From Haemonchus contortus (taxonomy: Eukaryota; Nematoda; Chromadorea; Rhabditida; Trichostrongylidae): a stretch of DNA of 64,000 nucleotides. The stretch is taken from contig LS997564.1 in assembly GCA_000469685.2 (NCBI GenBank), positions 1,650,001 to 1,714,000 on the forward strand. Direction: 5' to 3'. Both the position numbers and the translations under genes were made by a program. Below are positions 58,606 through 64,000 of the stretch, piece after piece. Below the pieces are notes generated by a model, which was not told where the DNA came from, ran no database searches, and saw nothing but the letters and a program-made list of their open reading frames with translations. Position 1 is the stretch's first letter. Each line of letters opens with the position of its first letter.

Positions 58606-61600
58606 ATGGCACCATTTCAATCTTTTTCATGGACAAAGTGCTTCTTTATCGCAGCCACGTTATCCTTGAATATCGACGCCCGCTATGGCAAGTTTAAATC
58701 CTACGGGCCTGATCCCAGCTATTTTACCTTTGTTACAGATGACGACGATTGCGGTTGCCCTGATCGGACATATGGAGAGGAGTACGATAGTGGGGAAATC
58801 AAACAATGGGCTCATTCGCATGGCTGTACAGTTGATCATTGCTTTATTCGGGTATTTTTAAATTAAATCTTCAAGGAGTTTTAGCCAACACGGGTAACAA
58901 TTCAGTCACGGTGGCAAGGCATGAAACTGTAGCAGAACGAACTGAATCATACAAATATAGAGCTTGTTTCCAAAAAATATTTCCCCTCAGCTGCATGCTC
59001 ACAGTATCGTTAGGTGACACCTCTGATTACAACTGCTATATAAGGGGAAGACAGCGATTGTTTTGGTAGATTTGAAAATGACAAAAAATCAAAATATTAC
59101 TTTCGCAAATTTTGCTTCAACATCTAAACTATTCCTTACCGGACAATGGCTTCAGATTATTTCTAGGTAAAACCAGGGAGCAAAACAGGCCTCACGCTTT
59201 TTCTGGAGTCTATCACATTAAACCCTAACGATACTATGAAGCTTTCTCAATACTTTCCAGTAGACGACTTTGAAACAGCTTCGCTACATTATGTTAACGT
59301 CAACAGGTAAGCTCGTACGAAAGCTTAACACAAGTTCTTTGAAGTAATGATAAATGATATTAGTTCATCGAAATCTAAATAGGAATCTTTTTTTTGAAAA
59401 AAACTTCTGGAACTTTTGGTTCTCGATCGATACCCGCGATGTGTCTATCATGAGATAGTTGTGGAACGATTTAGAAGATTCTCCATGAAAGCTAAGTGAG
59501 GGCAAGTGCGCTCCCCGGGGTCTGAGCACGATCTTGTTTTTATAGGAGGAAGACCACAGTGTAGACTAATAACAGTGTTATACTGTTCATTGAATCCCAT
59601 TAAATGCTGATTAAGCAATAGAGAAGACAAAAATGAAAACCTTATTCATTTCGATAAACCTGAAGTAATTAAGACGAATCTAGAAGAAAAGGAAGGCTTC
59701 CTATGCATGCCTGAAATCTGTTTGTTCAAAGCTACTTAGAATGACTCCCAAGCAACAGTTCTGAGATGCATTATAGTTTACTTCAGCTCTTACCGTCTAT
59801 CGACATTCACTGCTGCTGTTGGTGTTGGCTTCGAAATTGAGTACAAGTTTCAGCAAAAGGGGGAAGAGTACCGTTCATCGTCTTTCACGTTATCTTTCGA
59901 ACGAGTTAGACCAGGTACTATAATAAACTCCATCTCTTTTAATCATAACAAAAAGGTTGTAATGAAGGGATCAAATTGATTTATATCCCTTTTGTGCCTG
60001 ACTTTAAATGGGGAGCATAAAAGCAACGGTCGTATTTTGCTTATCAAGGATTTTCAAATTAAAACGCTCAAACGATGCTTCAAACTTTGATTTGATTTTC
60101 ATTCTATGTCAGATAATTAGAAGTCAGCCATTCAGTACCTAAATGATTTCAAAAAGTTGACGACTTGCTTCATCCATCTGGAAGAAATACTATGTGGGGC
60201 ACCCAGGGCTGCCACCATATACGTGGTAATGTTTTTAGCGCTAATTGGTTTCCCTTTGTAAGCGTCCATTAATGCAACTTCTTCCTTTCGCCCTACTGGC
60301 GTTGGAATATTCATCTATTTATTCGCTTACTTAATTCTCTGTTTATACGTCAGAGCAACATGCCCGATCCCGAAGAGAGCGATAAGAGCACAACATGAGT
60401 CCGAGAAAATAAGAGACAGAGCAAAAGGAACTAAAAAGAAATGGAAGACAGAAGTAGCACAGTTGGCGTACATACAATTAGAAGACAAGATTGGATAGTA
60501 CTGGGATTTGATAAATATGCACTCGGTCCAAGCAATCGCCGAAGCAAGCCGATGCATGGGTTGATAATTTCATCTCCCAGACACTTCCGAGACTAATCAA
60601 ATGAGCCCGTTGGTAGTAACGGGTTGGTTGGCTTGTGCGGGTATCGCTCCAGTATTGAAACCGCGTACCATCTGCGAGGGAACTGCGTACTGTGACAGTA
60701 AATTATTTTGATTACAGATAAAGACATCCCTGAAGACATTCAGTGAATTCCTTTTAGATGAGAAACTTTGCCCATATCCACTGCTTCGTTCGTCCGTTAA
60801 CCTCACAAACGTTCCAGACATCGAAAGACCGGGACCAATACGTGCGTACCTAATAAGCTGCTCAGCAACCAATCCCATGGACAAAGTAGAAAATTTACAG
60901 GCTGCCCCTTCCGAATAACTCCGTCCGTACCGGGTCGAGATATCTTTTTGGAGTTCATCGACCTAGCGGGAACGAATGTTCTTGAGCGGCAAGGAAATCG
61001 TGGTTTTAGGTAAGCGACGGGTGCTCTTACTTCTACCTTTCCACTCATTTCCGTTTTTGAATTATATTCGAAGCTAGCAAAGTAAGGACAAGATCAGATC
61101 ACGTCTTTATTTCTCTGGATTTTCTTCATGCCAGGAATATTTTCGGATCTTCAGGAATCTTAACCGAAAATATTGCCAACAACTGGAATGGCTGCTTTCA
61201 TAGTCCGCAGGCAGGCGCGCTGGCGCGCAGGCAGGCGCGCAGGCAGTGCTAGGGGGGAGGAGGGAGGCAGACAGTGTAAGGCAAACAGTCCACGCCCCTT
61301 CGAGGGGTTGAAAACAAACAACCTTCGAAGGGGCGTGGACTGTTTGCCTTACACTGTCTGCCTCCCTCCTCCCCCCTAGCACTGCCTGCGCGCCTGCCTG
61401 CGCGCCAGCGCGCCTGCCTGCGGACTATGAAAGCAGCCAATGAATAAAACTGTAAGTACCTGAAACGCATTCGATCTAACGTTGGCTTAAGTAGAGTGGA
61501 ACACTCAAGCTTTCATGAGAATGATAACTGTTTATTGGAAAAGACTAGAAAATCCATTATTGTACTTTTTAGGGTCACTACACGTGAAGTTTCGAGGGGG

Positions 61601-64000
61601 TATCTCAACGAAGTAGATTTCGTACTCGAAGGCCTATCTCCATATCACCCTCCACGCTACAACATCACTTTCGAAGAGCTCACCGAAGACCGTAAGTTGG
61701 TTCTTGTGCTGGTCCTATTCTGACAAATCGCCAAGTTCGCTAAACTGGGATTTTGCAACTCAGTCAGTCAAGCTGCTAATTCAAACCTAACCATAGATGT
61801 TCCACTGACTAACCATTTTAGACGGAGCAGTTCTCCTGAGGCAAGAAATACCCACAGCCAGTGCTTCTTCGGTGTCCGGTGACGTCAATCTCTACCCGCC
61901 TTCATTCTTTTCTTTATGGCTTGATAATTTTTTTGTTACCCATCCAGAGCAATCCGAGCAATAATGACATTTCGTCGTATGTTTGCTGACAAGGCAACAG
62001 AGTAGGCACAACGGCAACGACAGAAGTCGCGACTCAATCCCGTGTCTAGGCTTATCGGTGAACTGAGTCACTCTTCTGAGCTGAGGGACGGTATGAATCG
62101 GTAGTGATTGAGCGTGGTACCCGGGAGTGGGAGGTTGATTGAACCATATGCGAGACTCAGTCTTAGTGCAACATCTTCGAGATAAGGTCGCATCACGAAT
62201 CAGTGGGATAATAAGCGGAAAAGGAGGCAAATTGTGTTGATTGTGTTAATAATAAAATATAGGAGGAAGAAAAAGGAAGTTCGACATCACAGTGCAGATG
62301 TGTTACAAAGGTAACAGTTTGCTTTCACGGCTCTAAACCTTGTCTCACCTTGAACAAACCCTGAACTACCATAAGAGTAGAAACCACTGATATCGGTTAA
62401 CATTTACCAACTGGGCAGCAGAACGGCTATTTAGAGATGAACCTATCTAGCCCCCGTATAGAACGTACCACAATTTGAAAAATATGTATTTTAGCTTGTT
62501 ACTGTAATGAAAATGACGTGGTTGTGAGTACGAGACCAGTATACACAGTATCGCCCGGATTCCCGATAACTTATTGCTCTGGGTTCCGATGCAAAAGACG
62601 ATTCATCCACAACGACACATTACGTGATGGCCATGATTCCCAGTTGGCATTTGCTGTCACTGTGCATTTTCTCAGTACTCAGGAAACCGATTATCTTCAG
62701 TTCTACTCGGATGGAATCACTATGGAACGGTAAGTTTCCAAGAATTCGGTTTTAAGACGGTCTTACTCCTGTGGTGGAATCAAGGTTCCTATACTCAGAT
62801 TGAACGGGACCCACAAAGATGTGCAGTTGGTATTCATTGGAGACACTATGGAGACAGAATTCGTTACAGATGATAAGATTGAGCAGCATGGATATAACAT
62901 GACTGTGAGATCGATTCATATCCCTACTGGTATGTAGAGGTTTTTGTATGTAAACACTTTACAAAACACTTTACAAGCCGCTCTATTAAAAAAGGAGCGA
63001 AAAGAGCTTTTGAGACTCTTCGATAAACGTGCGTAAGGCACAAATTCCTGTTTTAAAAGCGAAAATTGCCGATAGATTCTTTTGGTATTCTAACTCCTTG
63101 AATATTCTGTTACGAGGTGCGAGATTTTTTGAGTTTACTTTCTTTGTAACTGATTACTGATTGATTTGAGTAAACAAATTGTATCATTAGGCCACAAGTT
63201 TTTACAATTTAAAAAAAATTCGAAGGCTTTCAATCAGATTTTTCCACTTTGCTTTTCTTGCCTCATGAAAGAGGTCATTTTTGAGCATCCAAATGATAAA
63301 AAATAAGGGAATAGACTCAACTTTAGACGGCTGGGAAGAACATATTCGATTTTCGATTAAGTGTTCATGAAAAATTGGTCTTTCTGGGACCCCCGAACCA
63401 AACAATAAAAATTAATCAGCAAGCCCCTGTGCTGAATAGATATTCGATTAACTCAGATGGAGTTTGATCGTGTGCATGCCAAAAATATGTATTCAAACGC
63501 AATAAAATATAATACTAGATGTAACAGATTTACATCAAATATAGGGCGCATAGACGAAATCATCATGTCCATCTCGCCAGTGTAGGATAGAGTAGGTACA
63601 TCATCTATCTGAAGTTTTGGATAAACAGTTCGACATGAAGTCTTTGAAAATTCAAAAAAAATTTCGAATTTGCAGAATGTCTTTGCCCTCACAAGGGAGT
63701 GAAAACTATGCCAACCAAGGGCGATGTCAGAATGCTTATACCGGCATACTGTGTAGCGGTTTACTGTGAATGGATTATCCCATCCATAACAAATGATATG
63801 GTAATTTCTAAAGTAGCCTTTTTTATTCATAGTTATACTTTTTTTTACAATTAAGTGCACATTTTTACAGAAATTCGCTGCAGTATTCAATTTCACGTCG
63901 AAGGCTGATATGCTCACAATAACTGATGGAGACCAAACAAGACAGTAAGTAATGTACCAGTTCCAGCCCTTACGATTGGCAGTTTGATTTTCCTCTTGCC
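58606..64000 (+). CDS. Secreted cysteine-rich CUB-like multi-module protein (3' end outside window)
   Basis: Exons (phase-consistent): 58606-58851, 59167-59306, 59787-59914, 60758-60841, 60901-61009, 61573-61691, 61822-61878, 62495-62729, 62799-62929, 63676-63800, 63871-63944, continuing beyond the window; 482 aa are visible. A signal peptide is likely (KCFFIAATLSLNIDA at the N-terminus). Modules each open with a Cys-rich motif: CGCPDRTYGEEYDSG with HGCTVDHCFI (module 1), KLCPYPLLRS with IRCPFRI (module 2), CYCNENDVV with TYCSGFRCKRRF (module 3) and CLCPHKGVK with AYCVAVYCEW (module 4). Each is followed by beta-strand-like hydrophobic runs such as TDYLQFYSDGITME and ADMLTITDGD, reminiscent of the CUB fold and the nematode CUB-like families. 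Function is unknown; secretion and extracellular binding are inferred. The intron 61010-61572 contains a palindromic MITE. Confidence 0.65.
61190..61438. mobile_element. Palindromic fold-back MITE, 249 bp (GGCTGC family)
   Basis: Same ends (GGCTGCTTTCATAGTCCGCA) and the same centre as the copy at 31056-31431, with a shorter GCGC-repeat block. It is flanked by the 3-bp duplication AAT (61187-61189 and 61439-61441). It sits in an intron of the CUB-like gene, and its near-perfect arms suggest recent insertion. Confidence 0.92.

Overview
The window is nuclear genomic DNA from a clade V (strongylid, hookworm-like) nematode. Genes are split into many small exons joined by GT-AG introns with TTTCAG-type acceptors. 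Every recognised protein is closest in layout to its Caenorhabditis counterpart. The intergenic DNA carries RTE non-LTR tails, tRNA-derived SINE-like repeats and palindromic DNA elements. Exon chains were built by hand from splice signals, reading-frame phase and family knowledge. No alignment or transcript data were used, so single boundaries may be off by a few bases.

Layout. (1) 77-864: last two exons of an ABCG (White-type) half-transporter. (2) 2831-17296: a second, apparently complete tandem ABCG gene of 23 exons (about 691 aa). Its introns hold a Tc1-like MITE, an approximately 4 kb, 85-bp-period minisatellite and an antisense RTE fragment. (3) 18909-26541: CTR9, a subunit of the PAF1 transcription elongation complex (25 exons, about 1131 aa). 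A CINP-like open frame (19459-20027) sits inside its first intron on the same strand. (4) 26542-33398: repeat-rich intergenic DNA. It has an 881-bp fold-back element with an internal hairpin minisatellite, then an approximately 4 kb inverted duplication (about 29078-33030) whose centre contains an inverted pair of tRNA-like sequences and a nested 376-bp palindrome. (5) 33399-41699, minus strand: extracellular, membrane-anchored Cu/Zn superoxide dismutase (sod-4 type, 5 exons, 237 aa, all ligands intact). (6) 41700-53601: about 12 kb without a recognisable gene, with SINE-like copies and an RTE fragment. (7) 53602-57714: CutC copper homeostasis family protein (7 exons, 254 aa). (8) 58606 to the window end: a secreted, cysteine-rich, CUB-like multi-module protein, incomplete at the 3' side and carrying another copy of the nested palindrome in an intron.

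The genes do not form one pathway. The SOD and CutC genes both concern copper, but they lie 12 kb apart on opposite strands, so this is probably coincidence. From memory, the C. elegans relatives of CTR9, SOD-4, CutC and several White-type transporters are on chromosome III, which suggests this contig belongs to the corresponding ancestral linkage group. The most unusual content is the set of nested palindromes. One family has GGCYGC-type ends and 3-bp target duplications. It occurs three times intact and once as a half copy, and one copy sits at the centre of the large inverted duplication.
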